A stretch of DNA of 64,000 nt. Source: Rhabditoides inermis (Eukaryota > Nematoda > Chromadorea > Rhabditida > Rhabditidae). The notes beneath the pieces were generated by a model that had not been told where the DNA came from, did no database searches, and worked only from the letters and a program-made list of their open reading frames with translations. This document shows positions 8,969 to 22,470 of this stretch, piece after piece. Position numbers and translations under genes: made by a program. Location: contig CAWZYM010000283.1 in assembly GCA_963966185.1 (NCBI GenBank), positions 568,001-632,000 on the forward strand, written 5' to 3'. How positions within the stretch are numbered: the first letter of the stretch is position 1; the number at the start of each line of letters is the position of its first letter.

Positions 8969-11900
8969 TGTTTCGGCAGCCGAAAGCACAGACACGTGTG
9001 CGTCCGCATATCTCACGCCATCCGAAGAATCGCATTCAACTTGTCTCTCTGGCCTTGTGGCTAGGGTGGTCGATGATTGTTTGCCAGGCGCGGGCTCGAT
9101 TCCGGCTGCCATCAAAAAATTTTTGCCGCATAACAAGCACACGTTGTAGATGTTCACTAGTTGTTTTGCCTGAAACCAGAACACCCCGCTTTCCACGCGA
9201 CCCGACTCCCACTCTGTACCCGAGAAGATTCTTCACAAAGTTCATCCTCACAAGTTGTTTTATTGGACACGTTTCACGCGAGATCAGTGCCGGGCATGGC
9301 GCCGAAACATTGCGCCGAAAACTCTTATTTTCGGCGCGAATGTTTCGGCAGCCGAAAGCACAGACACGTGTGCGTCCGCATATCTCACGCCATCCGAAGA
9401 ATCGCATTCAACCTGTCTCTCTGGCCTTGTGGCTAGGGTGGTCGATGATTGTTTGCCAGGCGCGGGCTCGATTCCGGCTGCCATCAAATTTTTTTGCCGC
9501 ATAACAAGCACACGTTGTAGATGTTCACAAGTTGTTTTGCCTGAAACCAGAACACCCCGTTTTCTACGCGACCCGACTCCCACTCTGTACCCGAGAAGAT
9601 TCTTCACAAAGTTCATCCTCACAAGTTGTTTTATTGGACACGTTTCACGCGAGATCAGTGCCGGGCATGGCGCCGAAACATTGCGCCGAAAACTCTTATT
9701 TTCGGCGCGAGTGTTTCGGCAGCCGAAAGCACAGACACGTGTGCGTCCGCATATCTCACGCCATCCGAAGAATCGCATTCAACCTGTCTCTCTGGCCTTG
9801 TGGCTAGGGTGGTCGATGATTGTTTGCCAGGCGCGGGCTCGATTCCGGCTGCCATGAAAATTTTTTGCCGCATAACAAGCACACGTTGTAGATGTTCACA
9901 GGTTGTTTTGCCTGAAAGCAGAACACCCCGCTTTCCACGCGACCCGACTCCCACTCTGTACCCGAGAAGATTCTTCACAAAGTTCATCCTCACAAGTTGT
10001 TTTATTGGACACGTTTCACGCGAGATCAGTGCCGGGCATGGCGCCGAAACATTGCGCCGAAAACTCTTTTTTTCAGCGCGAATGTTTCGGCAGCCGAAAG
10101 CACAGACACGTGTGCGTCCGCATATCTCACGCCATCCGAAGAATCGCATTCAACCTGTCTCTCTGGCCTTGTGGCTAGGGTGGTCGATGATTGTTTGCCA
10201 GGCGCGGGCTCGATTCCGGCTGCCATCAAATTTTTTTGCCGCATAACAAGCACACGTTGTAGATGTTCACAAGTTGTTTTGCCTGAAACCAGAACACCCC
10301 GTTTTCTACGCGACCCGACTCCCACTCTGTACCCGAGAAGATTCTTCACAAAGTTCATCCTCACAAGTTGTTTTATTGGACACGTTTCACGCGAGATCAG
10401 TGCCGGGCATGGCGCCGAAACATTGCGCCGAAAACTCTTATTTTCGGCGCGAGTGTTTCGGCAGCCGAAAGCACAGACACGTGTGCGTCCGCATATCTCA
10501 CGCCATCCGAAGAATCGCATTCAACTTGTCTCTCTGGCCTTGTGGCTAGGGTGGTCGATGATTGTTTGCCAGGCGCGGGCTCGATTCCGGCTGCCATCAA
10601 AAATTTTTTGCCGCATAACAAGCACACGTTGTAGATGTTCACTAGTTGTTTTGCCTGAAACCAGAACACCCCGCTTTCCACGCGACCCGACTCCCACTCT
10701 GTACCCGAGAAGATTCTTCACAAAGTTCATCCTCACAAGTTGTTTTATTGGACACGTTTCACGCGAGATCAGTGCCGGGCATGGCGCCGAAACATTGCGC
10801 CGAAAACTCTTATTTTCGGCGCGAATGTTTCGGCAGCCGAAAGCACAGACACGTGTGCGTCCGCATATCTCACGCCATCCGAAGAATCGCATTCAACCTG
10901 TCTCTCTGGCCTTGTGGCTAGGGTGGTCGATGATTGTTTGCCAGGCGCGGGCTCGATTCCGGCTGCCATCAAATTTTTTTGCCGCATAACAAGCACACGT
11001 TGTAGATGTTCACAAGTTGTTTTGCCTGAAACCAGAACACCCCGTTTTCTACGCGACCCGACTCCCACTCTGTACCCGAGAAGATTCTTCACAAAGTTCA
11101 TCCTCACAAGTTGTTTTATTGGACACGTTTCACGCGAGATCAGTGCCGGGCATGGCGCCGAAACATTGCGCCGAAAACTCTTATTTTCGGCGCGAGTGTT
11201 TCGGCAGCCGAAAGCACAGACACGTGTGCGTCCGCATATCTCACGCCATCCGAAGAATCGCATTCAACTTGTCTCTCTGGCCTTGTGGCTAGGGTGGTCG
11301 ATGATTGTTTGCCAGGCGCGGGCTCGATTCCGGCTGCCATCAAAATTTTTTGCCGCATAAAAAGCACACGTTGTAGATGTTCACAAGTTGTTTTGCCTGA
11401 AACCAGAACACCCCGCTTTCCACGCGACCCGACTCCCACTCTGTACCCGAGAAGATTCTTCACAAAGTTCATTCTCACAAGTTGTTTTATTGGACACGTT
11501 TCACGCGAGATCAGTGCCGGGCATGGCGCCGAAACATTGCGCCGAAAACTCTTATTTTCGGCGCGAATGTTTCGGCAGCCGAAAGCACAGACACGTGTGC
11601 GTCCGCATATCTCACGTCATCCGAAGAATCGCATTCAACCTGTATCTCTGGCCTTGTGGCCAGGGTGGTCGATGATTGTTTGCCAGGCGCGGACTCGATT
11701 CCGGCTGCCATCAAAAAATTTTGCCGCATAACAAGCACACGTTGTAGATGTTCACAAGTTGTTTTGCCTGAAACCAGAACACCCCGCTTTCCACGCGACC
11801 CGACTCCCACTCTGTACCCGAGAAGATTCTTCACAAAGTTCATCCTCACAAGTTGTTTTATTGGACACGTTTCACGCGAGATCAGTGCCGGGCATGGCGC

Positions 11901-14524
11901 CGAAACATTGCGCCGAAAACTCTTATTTTCGGCGCGAATGTTTCGGCAGCCGAAAGCACAGACACGTGTGCGTCCGCATATCTCACGTCATCCGAAGAAT
12001 CGCATTCAACCTGTCTCTCTGGCCTTGTGGCTAGGGTGGTCGATGATTGTTTGCCAGGCGCGGACTCGATTCCGGCTGCCATCAAAAAAATTTTGCCGCA
12101 TAACAAGCACACGTTGTAGACGTTCACAAGTTGTTTTGCCTGAAACCAGAACACCCCGCTTTCCACGCGACCCGACTCCCACTCTGTACCCGAGAAGATT
12201 CTTCACAAAGTTCATCCTCACAAGTTGTTTTATTGGACACGTTTCACGCGAGATCAGTGCCGGGCATGGCGCCGAAACATTGCGCCGAAAACTCCTTTTT
12301 TCGGCGCGAATGTTTCGGCAGCCGAAAGCACAGACACGTGTGCGTCCGCATATCTCACGCCATCCAAAGATTCGCAATCAACCTGTCTCTCTAGCCTTGT
12401 GGCTAGGATGGTCTATGATTGTTTGCCAGGCGCGGGCTTGATTCCGGCTGCCATCAAAAGTTTTTGCCGCATAACAAGCACACGTTGTAGATGTTCACAA
12501 GTTGTTTTGCCTGAAACCAGAACACCCTTTCCACGCGACCCGACTCCCACTCTGTACCCGAGAAGATTCTTCACAAAGTTCATCCTCACAAGTTGTTTTA
12601 TTGGACACGTTTCACGCGAGATCAGTGCCGGGCATGGCGCCGAAACATTGCGCCGAAAACTCTTATTTTCGGCGCGAATGTTTCGGCAGCCGAAAGCACA
12701 GACACGTGTGCGTCCGCATATCTCACGCCATCCGAAGAATCGCATTCAACCTGTCTCTCTGGCCTTGTGGCTAGGGTGGTCTATGATTGTTTGCCAGGCG
12801 CGGGCTTGATTCCGGCTGCCATCAAAAATTTTTGCCGCATAACAAGCACACGTTGTAGATGTTCACAAGTTGTTTTGCCTGAAAGCAGAACACCATTTCC
12901 ACGCGACCCGACTCCCACTCTGTACCCGAGAAGATTCTTCACAAAGTTCATCCTCACAAGTTCTTTTATTGGACACGTTTCACGCGAGATCAGTGCCGGG
13001 CATGGCGCCGAAACATTGCGCCGAAAACTCTTATTTTCGGCGCGAATGTTTCGGCAGCCGAAAGCACAGACACGTGTGCGTCCGCATATCTCACGCCATC
13101 CGAAGAATCGCATTCAACCTGTCTCTCTGGCCTTGTGGCTAGGGTGGTCTATGATTGTTTGCCAGGCGCGGGCTTGATTCCGGCTGCCATCAAAAATTTT
13201 TGCCGCATAACAAGCACACGTTGTAGATGTTCACAAGTTGTTTTGCCTGAAAGCAGAACACCCTTTCCACGCGACCCGACTCCCACTCTGTACCCGAGAA
13301 GATTCTTCACAAAGTTCATCCTCACAAGTTGTTTTATTGGACACGTTTCACGCGAGATCAGTGCCGGGCATGGCGCCGAAACATTGCGCCGAAAACTCTT
13401 ATTTTCGGCGCGAATGTTTCGGCAGCCGAAAGCACAGACACGTGTGCGTCCGCATATCTCACGCCATCCGAAGAATCGCATTCAACCTGTCTCTCTGGCC
13501 TTGTGGCTAGGGTGGTCGATGATTGTTTGCCAGGCGCGGGCTCGATTCCGGCTGCCATCAAATTTTTTTGCAGCATAACAAGCACACGTTGTAGATGTTC
13601 ACAAGTTGTTTTGCCTGAAACCAGAACACCCCGCTTTCCACGCGACCCGACTCCCACTCTGTACCCGAGAAGATTCTTCACAAAGTTCATTCTCACAAGT
13701 TGTTTTATTGGACACGTTTCACGCGAGATCAGTGCCGGGCATGGCGCCGAAACATTGCGCCGAAAACTCTTATTTTCGGCGCGAATGTTTCGGCAGCCGA
13801 AAGCACAGACACGTGTGCGTCCGCATATCTCACGTCATCCGAAGAATCGCATTCAACCTGTCTCTCTGGCCTTGTGGCTAGGATGGTCTATGATTGTTTG
13901 CCAGGCGCGGGCTTGATTCCGGCTGCCATCAAAAGTTTTTGCCGCATAACAAGCACACGTTGTAGATGTTCACAAGTTGTTTTGCCTGAAACCAGAACAC
14001 CCTTTCCACGCGACCCGACTCCCACTCTGTACCCGAGAAGATTCTTCACAAAGTTCATCCTCACAAGTTGTTTTATTGGACACGTTTCACGCGAGATCAG
14101 TGCCGGGCATGGCGCCGAAACATTGCGCCGAAAACTCTTATTTTCGGCGCGAATGTTTCGGCAGCCGAAAGCACAGACACGTGTGCGTCCGCATATCTCA
14201 CGCCATCCGAAGAATCGCATTCAACCTGTCTCTCTGGCCTTGTGGCTAGGGTGGTCGATGATTGTTTGCCAGGCGCGGGCTCGATTCCGGCTGCCATCAA
14301 ATTTTTTTGCCGCATAACAAGCACACGTTGTAGATGTTCACAAGTTGTTTTGCCTGAAACCAGAACACCCCGCTTTCCACGCGACCCGACTCCCACTCTG
14401 TACCCGAGAAGATTCTTCACAAAGTTCATTCTCACAAGTTGTTTTATTGGACACGTTTCACGCGAGATCAGTGCCGGGCATGGCGCCGAAACATTGCGCC
14501 GAAAACTCTTATTTTCGGCGCGAA
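8969..14524 (+). repeat. 15-monomer higher-order repeat, copy 2 (5556 bp)
   Basis: This is the second tandem copy of the block at 3413-8968. Comparing unit by unit, the only difference found by eye is A at 8356 in copy 1 against C at 13912 here. Matching continues slightly past the nominal end, then breaks at the CGCCATCC/CGTCATCC difference near 9013/14569. Such near identity over 5.5 kb implies a very recent duplication or strong homogenisation, or else an assembly duplication. Confidence 0.9.
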
Positions 14525-16354
14525 TGTTTCGGCAGCCGAAAGCACAGACACGTGTGCGTCCGCATATCTCACGTCATCCGAAGAATCGCATTCAACCTGT
14601 CTCTCTGGCCTTGTGGCTAGGATGGTCTATGATTGTTTGCCAGGCGCGGGCTTGATTCCGGCTGCCATCAAAAGTTTTTGCCGCATAACAAGCACACGTT
14701 GTAGATGTTCACAAGTTGTTTTGCCTGAAACCAGAACACCCTTTCCACGCGACCCGACTCCCACTCTGTACCCGAGAAGATTCTTCACAAAGTTCATCCT
14801 CACAAGTTGTTTTATTGGACACGTTTCACGCGAGATCAGTGCCGGGCATGGCGCCGAAACATTGCGCCGAAAACTCTTATTTTCGGCGCGAATGTTTCGG
14901 CAGCCGAAAGCACAGACACGTGTGCGTCCGCATATCTCACGCCATCCGAAGAATCGCATTCAACCTGTCTCTCTGGCCTTGTGGCTAGGGTGGTCGATGA
15001 TTGTTTGCCAGGCGCGGGCTCGATTCCGGCTGCCATCAAATTTTTTTGCCGCATAACAAGCACACGTTGTAGATGTTCACAAGTTGTTTTGCCTGAAACC
15101 AGAACACCCCGCTTTCCACGCGACCCGACTCCCACTCTGTACCCGAGAAGATTCTTCACAAAGTTCATTCTCACAAGTTGTTTTATTGGACACGTTTCAC
15201 GCGAGATCAGTGCCGGGCATGGCGCCGAAACATTGCGCCGAAAACTCTTATTTTCGGCGCGAATGTTTCGGCAGCCGAAAGCACAGACACGTGTGCGTCC
15301 GCATATCTCACGTCATCCGAAGAATCGCATTCAACCTGTCTCTCTGGCCTTGTGGCTAGGATGGTCTATGATTGTTTGCCAGGCGCGGGCTTGATTCCGG
15401 CTGCCATCAAAAGTTTTTGCCGCATAACAAGCACACGTTGTAGATGTTCACAAGTTGTTTTGCCTGAAACCAGAACACCCTTTCCACGCGACCCGACTCC
15501 CACTCTGTACCCGAGAAGATTCTTCACAAAGTTCATCCTCACAAGTTGTTTTATTGGACACGTTTCACGCGAGATCAGTGCCGGGCATGGCGCCGAAACA
15601 TTGCGCCGAAAACTCTTATTTTCGGCGCGAATGTTTCGGCAGCCGAAAGCACAGACACGTGTGCGTCCGCATATCTCACGCCATCCGAAGAATCGCATTC
15701 AACCTGTCTCTCTGGCCTTGTGGCTAGGGTGGTCGATGATTGTTTGCCAGGCGCGGGCTCGATTCCGGCTGCCATCAAATTTTTTTGCCGCATAACAAGC
15801 ACACGTTGTAGATGTTCACAAGTTGTTTTGCCTGAAACCAGAACACCCCGCTTTCCACGCGACCCGACTCCCACTCTGTACCCGAGAAGATTCTTCACAA
15901 AGTTCATTCTCACAAGTTGTTTTATTGGACACGTTTCACGCGAGATCAGTGCCGGGCATGGCGCCGAAACATTGCGCCGAAAACTCTTATTTTCGGCGCG
16001 AATGTTTCGGCAGCCGAAAGCACAGACACGTGTGCGTCCGCATATCTCACGTCATCCGAAGAATCGCATTCAACCTGTCTCTCTGGCCTTGTGGCTAGGA
16101 TGGTCTATGATTGTTTGCCAGGCGCGGGCTTGATTCCGGCTGCCATCAAAAGTTTTTGCCGCATAACAAGCACACGTTGTAGATGTTCACAAGTTGTTTT
16201 GCCTGAAACCAGAACACCCTTTCCACGCGACCCGACTCCCACTCTGTACCCGAGAAGATTCTTCACAAAGTTCATCCTCACAAGTTGTTTTATTGGACAC
16301 GTTTCACGCGAGATCAGTGCCGGGCATGGCGCCGAAACATTGCGCCGAAAACTC
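13574..16354 (+). repeat. 739-bp dimer array (about 3.8 copies)
   Basis: Units alternate between a 371-bp and a 368-bp type. Unit starts at 13703, 14071, 14442, 14810, 15181, 15549, 15920 and 16288 show the 368/371 alternation. One type carries ACGTCATCC, TAGGATGGTCTATG, GGGCTTGATTCC and A4GT5 followed by the 3-bp loss. The other carries A3T7 and GTTCATTCTCAC. Successive dimers look identical until CTCATATTTT at 16355. This is the shortest-period higher-order repeat in the window and overlaps the end of the 5556-bp block. Confidence 0.88.
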
Positions 16355-19300
16355 ATATTTTCGGCGCAAATGTTTCGGCAGCCGAAAGCGTGTGCGTCCG
16401 CATATCTCACGCCATCCGAAGAATCGCAATCAACCTGTCTCTCTGGCCTTGTGGCTAGGGTGGTCGACGATTGTTTGCCAGGCGCGGGCTCGATTCCGGC
16501 TGCCATCAAAATTTTTTTGCCGCATAACAAGCACACGTTGTAGATGTTCACTAGTTGTTTTGCCTGAAACCAGAACACCCCGCTTTCCACGCGACCCGAC
16601 TCCCACTCTGTACCCGAGAAGATTCTTCACAAAGTTCATCCTCACAAGTTGTTTTATTGGACACGTTTCACGCGAGATCAGTGCCGGGCATGGCGCCGAA
16701 ACATTGCGCCGAAAACTCTTATTTTCGGCGCGAATGTTTCGGCAGCCGAAAGCACAGACACGTGTGCGTCCGCATATCTCACGCCATCCGAAGAATCGCA
16801 TTCAACCTGTCTCTCTGGCCTTGTGGCTAGGGTGGTCGATCATTGTTTGCCAGGCGCGGGCTCAATTCCGGCTGCCATCAAAAAATTTTGCCGCATAACA
16901 AGCACACGTTGTAGATGTTCACAAGTTGTTTTGCCTGAAACCAGAACACCCCGCTTTCCACGCGACCCGACTCCCACTCTGTACCCGAGAAGATTCTTCA
17001 CAAAGTTCATCCTCACAAGTTGTTTTATTGGACACGTTTCACGCGAGATCAGTGCCGGGCATGGCGCCGAAACATTGCGCCGAAAACTCTTATTTTCGGC
17101 GCGAATGTTTCGGCAGCCGAAAGCACAGACACGTGTGCGTCCGCATATCTCACGCCATCCGAAGAATCGCAATCAACCTGTCTCTCTGGCCTTGTGGCTA
17201 GGGTGGTCGACGATTGTTTGCCAGGCGCGGGCTCGATTCCGGCTGCCATCAAAAATTTTTGCCGCATAACAAGCACACGTTGTAGATGTTCACAAGTTGT
17301 TTTGCCTGAAACCAGAACACCCTTTCCACGCGACCCGACTCCCACTCTGTACCCGAGAAGATTCTTCACAAAGTTCATCCTCACAAGTTGTTTTATTGGA
17401 CACGTTTCACGCGAGATCAGTGCCGGGCATGGCGCCGAAACATTGCGCCGAAAACTCTTATTTTCGGCGCGAATGTTTCGGCAGCCGAAAGCACAGACAC
17501 GTGTGCGTCCGCATATCTCACGCCATCCGAAGAATCGCATTCAACCTGTCTCTCTGGCCTTGTGGCTAGGGTGGTCGATGATTGTTTGCCAGGCGCGGGC
17601 TCGATTCCGGCTGCCATCAAATTTTTTTGCCGCATAACAAGCACACGTTGTAGATGTTCACAAGTTGTTTTGCCTGAAACCAGAACACCCCGCTTTCCAC
17701 GCGACCCGACTCCCACTCTGTACCCGAGAAGATTCTTCACAAAGTTCATTCTCACAAGTTGTTTTATTGGACACGTTTCACGCGAGATCAGTGCCGGGCA
17801 TGGCGCCGAAACATTGCGCCGAAAACTCTTATTTTCGGCGCGAATGTTTCGGCAGCCGAAAGCACAGACACGTGTGCGTCCGCATATCTCACGCCATCCG
17901 AAGAATCGCATTCAACCTGTCTCTCTGGCCTTGTGGCTAGGGTGGTCGATGATTGTTTGCCAGGCGCGGGCTCGATTCCGGCTGCCATCAAATTTTTTTG
18001 CCGCATAACAAGCACACGTTGTAGATGTTCACAAGTTGTTTTGCCTGAAACCAGAACACCCCGCTTTCCACGCGACCCGACTCCCACTCTGTACCCGAGA
18101 AGATTCTTCACAAAGTTCATCCTCACAAGTTGTTTTATTGGACACGTTTCACGCGAGATCAGTGCCGGGCATGGCGCCGAAACATTGCGCCGAAAACTCT
18201 TATTTTCGGCGCGAATGTTTCGGCAGCCGAAAGCACAGACACGTGTGCGTCCGCATATCTCACGCCATCCGAAGAATCGCATTCAACCTGTCTCTCTGGC
18301 CTTGTGGCTAGGGTGGTCGATGATTGTTTGCCAGGCGCGGGCTCGATTCCGGCTGCCATCAAATTTTTTTGCCGCATAACAAGCACACGTTGTAGATGTT
18401 CACAAGTTGTTTTGCCTGAAACCAGAACACCCCGCTTTCCACGCGACCCGACTCCCACTCTGTACCCGAGAAGATTCTTCACAAAGTTCATTCTCACAAG
18501 TTGTTTTATTGGACACGTTTCACGCGAGATCAGTGCCGGGCATGGCGCCGAAACATTGCGCCGAAAACTCTTATTTTCGGCGCGAATGTTTCGGCAGCCG
18601 AAAGCACAGACACGTGTGCGTCCGCATATCTCACGCCATCCGAAGAATCGCATTCAACCTGTCTCTCTGGCCTTGTGGCTAGGGTGGTCGATGATTGTTT
18701 GCCAGGCGCGGGCTCGATTCCGGCTGCCATCAAATTTTTTTGCCGCATAACAAGCACACGTTGTAGATGTTCACAAGTTGTTTTGCCTGAAACCAGAACA
18801 CCCCGCTTTCCACGCGACCCGACTCCCACTCTGTACCCGAGAAGATTCTTCACAAAGTTCATTCTCACAAGTTGTTTTATTGGACACGTTTCACGCGAGA
18901 TCAGTGCCGGGCATGGCGCCGAAACATTGCGCCGAAAACTCTTATTTTCGGCGCGAATGTTTCGGCAGCCGAAAGCACAGACACGTGTGCGTCCGCATAT
19001 CTCACGTCATCCGAAGAATCGCATTCAACCTGTCTCTCTGGCCTTGTGGCTAGGATGGTCTATGATTGTTTGCCAGGCGCGGGCTTGATTCCGGCTGCCA
19101 TCAAAAGTTTTTGCCGCATAACAAGCACACGTTGTAGATGTTCACAAGTTGTTTTGCCTGAAACCAGAACACCCTTTCCACGCGACCCGACTCCCACTCT
19201 GTACCCGAGAAGATTCTTCACAAAGTTCATCCTCACAAGTTGTTTTATTGGACACGTTTCACGCGAGATCAGTGCCGGGCATGGCGCCGAAACATTGCGC

Positions 19301-22300
19301 CGAAAACTCATATTTTCGGCGCAAATGTTTCGGCAGCCGAAAGCGTGTGCGTCCGCATATCTCACGCCATCCGAAGAAACGCATTCAACCTGTCTCTCTG
19401 GCCTTGTGGCTAGGGTGGTCGATGATTGTTTGCCAGGCGCGGGCTCGATTCCGGCTGCCATCAAATTTTTTTGCCGCATAACAAGCACACGTTGTAGATG
19501 TTCACAAGTTGTTTTGCCTGAAACCAGAACACCCCGTTTTCTACGCGACCCGACTCCCACTCTGTACCCGAGAAGATTCTTCACAAAGTTCATCCTCACA
19601 AGTTGTTTTATTGGACACGTTTCACGCGAGATCAGTGCCGGGCATGGCGCCGAAACATTGCGCCGAAAACTCTTATTTTCGGCGCGAATGTTTCGGCAGC
19701 CGAAAGCACAGACACGTGTGCGTCCGCATATCTCACGCCATCCGAAGAAACGCATTCAACCTGTCTCTCTGGCCTTGTGGCTAGGGTGGTCGATGATTGT
19801 TTGCCAGGCGCGGGCTCGATTCCGGCTGCCATCAAATTTTTTTGCCGCATAACAAGCACACGTTGTAGATGTTCACAAGTTGTTTTGCCTGAAACCAGAA
19901 CACCCCGTTTTCTACGCGACCCGACTCCCACTCTGTACCCGAGAAGATTCTTCACAAAGTTCATCCTCACAAGTTGTTTTATTGGACACGTTTCACGCGA
20001 GATCAGTGCCGGGCATGGCGCCGAAACATTGCGCCGAAAACTCTTATTTTCGGCGCGAATGTTTCGGCAGCCGAAAGCACAGACACGTGTGCGTCCGCAT
20101 ATCTCACGCCATCCGAAGAATCGCATTCAACCTGTCTCTCTGGCCTTGTGGCTAGGGTGGTCGATGATTGTTTGCCAGGCGCGGGCTCGATTCCGGCTGC
20201 CATCAAATTTTTTTGCCGCATAACAAGCACACGTTGTAGATGTTCACAAGTTGTTTTGCCTGAAACCAGAACACCCCGTTTTCTACGCGACCCGACTCCC
20301 ACTCTGTACCCGAGAAGATTCTTCACAAAGTTCATCCTCACAAGTTGTTTTATTGGACACGTTTCACGCGAGATCAGTGCCGGGCATGGCGCCGAAACAT
20401 TGCGCCGAAAACTCTTATTTTCGGCGCGAATGTTTCGGCAGCCGAAAGCACAGACACGTGTGCGTCCGCATATCTCACGCCATCCGAAGAAACGCATTCA
20501 ACCTGTCTCTCTGGCCTTGTGGCTAGGGTGGTCGATGATTGTTTGCCAGGCGCGGGCTCGATTCCGGCTGCCATCAAAATTTTTTGCCGCATAACAAGCA
20601 CACGTTGTAGATGTTCACAAGTTGTTTTGCCTGAAACCAGAACACCCCGCTTTCCACGCGACCCGACTCCCACTCTGTACCCGAGAAGATTCTTCACAAA
20701 GTTCATTCTCACAAGTTGTTTTATTGGACACGTTTCACGCGAGATCAGTGCCGGGCATGGCGCCGAAACATTGCGCCGAAAACTCTTATTTTCGGCGCAA
20801 ATGTTTCGGCAGCCGAAAGCGTGTGCGTCCGCATATCTCACGCCATCCGAAGAATCGCAATCAACCTGTCTCTCTGGCCTTGTGGCTAGGGTGGTCGACG
20901 ATTGTTTGCCAGGCGCGGGCTCGATTCCGGCTGCCATCAAAAATTTTTTGCCGCATAACAAGCACACGTTGTAGATGTTCACTAGTTGTTTTGCCTGAAA
21001 CCAGAACACCCCGCTTTCCACGCGACCCGACTCCCACTCTGTACCCGAGAAGATTCTTCACAAAGTTCATCCTCACAAGTTGTTTTATTGGACACGTTTC
21101 ACGCGAGATCAGTGCCGGGCATGGCGCCGAAACATTGCGCCGAAAACTCTTATTTTCGGCGCGAATGTTTCGGCAGCCGAAAGCACAGACACGTGTGCGT
21201 CCGCATATCTCACGCCATCCGAAGAATCGCATTCAACCTGTCTCTCTGGCCTTGTGGCTAGGGTGGTCGATGATTGTTTGCCAGGCGCGGGCTCGATTCC
21301 GGCTGCCATCAAATTTTTTTGCCGCATAACAAGCACACGTTGTAGATGTTCACAAGTTGTTTTGCCTGAAACCAGAACACCCCGTTTTCTACGCGACCCG
21401 ACTCCCACTCTGTACCCGAGAAGATTCTTCACAAAGTTCATCCTCACAAGTTGTTTTATTGGACACGTTTCACGCGAGATCAGTGCCGGGCATGGCGCCG
21501 AAACATTGCGCCGAAAACTCTTATTTTCGGCGCGAGTGTTTCGGCAGCCGAAAGCACAGACACGTGTGCGTCCGCATATCTCACGCCATCCGAAGAATCG
21601 CATTCAACTTGTCTCTCTGGCCTTGTGGCTAGGGTGGTCGATGATTGTTTGCCAGGCGCGGGCTCGATTCCGGCTGCCATCAAAATTTTTTGCCGCATAA
21701 AAAGCACACGTTGTAGATGTTCACAAGTTGTTTTGCCTGAAACCAGAACACCCCGCTTTCCACGCGACCCGACTCCCACTCTGTACCCGAGAAGATTCTT
21801 CACAAAGTTCATTCTCACAAGTTGTTTTATTGGACACGTTTCACGCGAGATCAGTGCCGGGCATGGCGCCGAAACATTGCGCCGAAAACTCTTATTTTCG
21901 GCGCGAATGTTTCGGCAGCCGAAAGCACAGACACGTGTGCGTCCGCATATCTCACGTCATCCGAAGAATCGCATTCAACCTGTATCTCTGGCCTTGTGGC
22001 CAGGGTGGTCGATGATTGTTTGCCAGGCGCGGACTCGATTCCGGCTGCCATCAAAAAATTTTGCCGCATAACAAGCACACGTTGTAGATGTTCACAAGTT
22101 GTTTTGCCTGAAACCAGAACACCCCGCTTTCCACGCGACCCGACTCCCACTCTGTACCCGAGAAGATTCTTCACAAAGTTCATCCTCACAAGTTGTTTTA
22201 TTGGACACGTTTCACGCGAGATCAGTGCCGGGCATGGCGCCGAAACATTGCGCCGAAAACTCTTATTTTCGGCGCGAATGTTTCGGCAGCCGAAAGCACA

Positions 22301-22470
22301 GACACGTGTGCGTCCGCATATCTCACGTCATCCGAAGAATCGCATTCAACCTGTCTCTCTGGCCTTGTGGCTAGGGTGGTCGATGATTGTTTGCCAGGCG
22401 CGGACTCGATTCCGGCTGCCATCAAAAAATTTTGCCGCATAACAAGCACACGTTGTAGACGTTCACAAGT
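16355..22470 (+). repeat. Mixed segment with a homogeneous 371-bp run
   Basis: Units at 17391, 17762, 18133 and 18504 are nearly identical 371-bp copies, mainly distinguished by CATTCTCAC against CATCCTCAC. Around 19510-20345 the units carry CCCGTTTTCTACGCG and AAGAAACGC variants. Three 8-bp-deletion units occur here, with the shortened junction AAAGCGTGTGCG near 16387, 19341 and 20818. From about 21080 the segment repeats the order of variants seen at about 10740-12200, at an offset of 10340 bp. Confidence 0.8.
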
